The notes under the pieces: generated by a model | What the model saw: the letters and a program-made list of their open reading frames with translations, nothing else | Databases searched by the model: none | Told to the model about the DNA's origin: nothing | Assembly (NCBI GenBank): GCA_947175375.1 | Contig: CAMWMT010000139.1 | Coordinates: 1-7,013 of the forward strand | Direction: 5' to 3' | Source: an uncultured Clostridiaceae bacterium | GTDB taxonomy: Bacteria > Bacillota > Clostridia > Lachnospirales > Lachnospiraceae | Length of the DNA stretch: 7,013 bases | Made by a program: the position numbers and the translations under genes | Part shown: piece after piece, positions 6,918 to 7,013 of the stretch | How the letters are laid out: every line of letters starts with the position of its first letter | How positions within the stretch are numbered: the first letter of the stretch is position 1

Positions 6918-7013
6918 TCACAGCCCTTTCACCGCATACGCATCCAGCACCTCTCCATATTCGTACTCCTCCAGCGATACGACTCTCCCCAGCAACAGCT
7001 CCTGCTTCTTCAC
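6918..7013 (-). CDS. C-terminal end of an unidentified protein (partial)
   Basis: A minus-strand frame enters from the right edge and stops at TGA (6918-6920), giving the last 31 residues of a protein. It contains SLEEYEYGEVLDAYAVKGL and reads like genuine coding sequence: acidic, helical and without rare-codon clusters. The fragment is too short to identify. The alternative is a chance open frame, but the amino-acid pattern and the position of the long palindrome just after the stop favour a real gene end. It is transcribed towards bglA, which has its own promoter, so the two are probably separate units. Confidence 0.6.
   Translation of the reverse strand: MKKQELLLGRVVSLEEYEYGEVLDAYAVKGL

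Noticed and set aside
6641..6921. Minus-strand open frames of 73 and 75 codons across the long palindrome
   Set aside because: They read through both arms of the inverted repeat, lack a credible ribosome site and overlap the bglA promoter. The Cys/Pro/Arg-rich products mirror the palindrome rather than a protein.

Overview
The window looks like chromosomal DNA from a Gram-positive anaerobe of the Bacillota, most likely a Clostridia/Lachnospiraceae-type gut bacterium. This is inferred from strong purine-rich Shine-Dalgarno sites, a near-consensus sigma-A promoter, mid-range GC and the gene types; no marker gene is present to prove it. Every credible gene lies on the minus strand, so the window is read from right to left.

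From the right edge: (i) the last 31 codons of an unidentified gene (6918-7013); (ii) a 316-bp gene-free stretch (6602-6917) holding a 179-bp nested near-palindrome (6717-6895), an AT-rich spacer (6664-6716) in which I see no firm signal, and a promoter with perfect -10 box plus ribosome site for the next gene; (iii) a complete GH1 6-phospho-beta-glucosidase gene (5132-6601); (iv) a 289-bp gap (4843-5131) holding a 66-nt imperfect hairpin (4991-5056) and a probable extended -10 promoter overlapped by a direct repeat; (v) a three-gene cassette running off the left edge: a MIDAS-containing von Willebrand A (VWA) protein (3709-4842), a protein with two SWIM zinc-binding motifs (1370-3685), and a large helical protein without a recognised domain (1-1346, C-terminus missing).

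The three cassette genes are each separated by only 23 bp and each has its own ribosome site, so they almost certainly form one operon. The VWA plus SWIM pairing resembles the E. coli yehL-yehM-yehP-yehQ neighbourhood, where a MoxR-type AAA+ ATPase (YehL) accompanies a VWA protein (YehP) and a SWIM protein (YehQ). These systems are poorly understood; MoxR/VWA pairs are generally thought to act as chaperone-like remodelling machines using metal. No AAA+ gene lies immediately upstream here, so the ATPase is either further downstream (left of the window) or elsewhere. The glucosidase is metabolically unrelated and has its own promoter.

The parts most worth a second look are the two structured, non-coding elements on either side of the glucosidase gene, and the dual-SWIM/VWA cassette.
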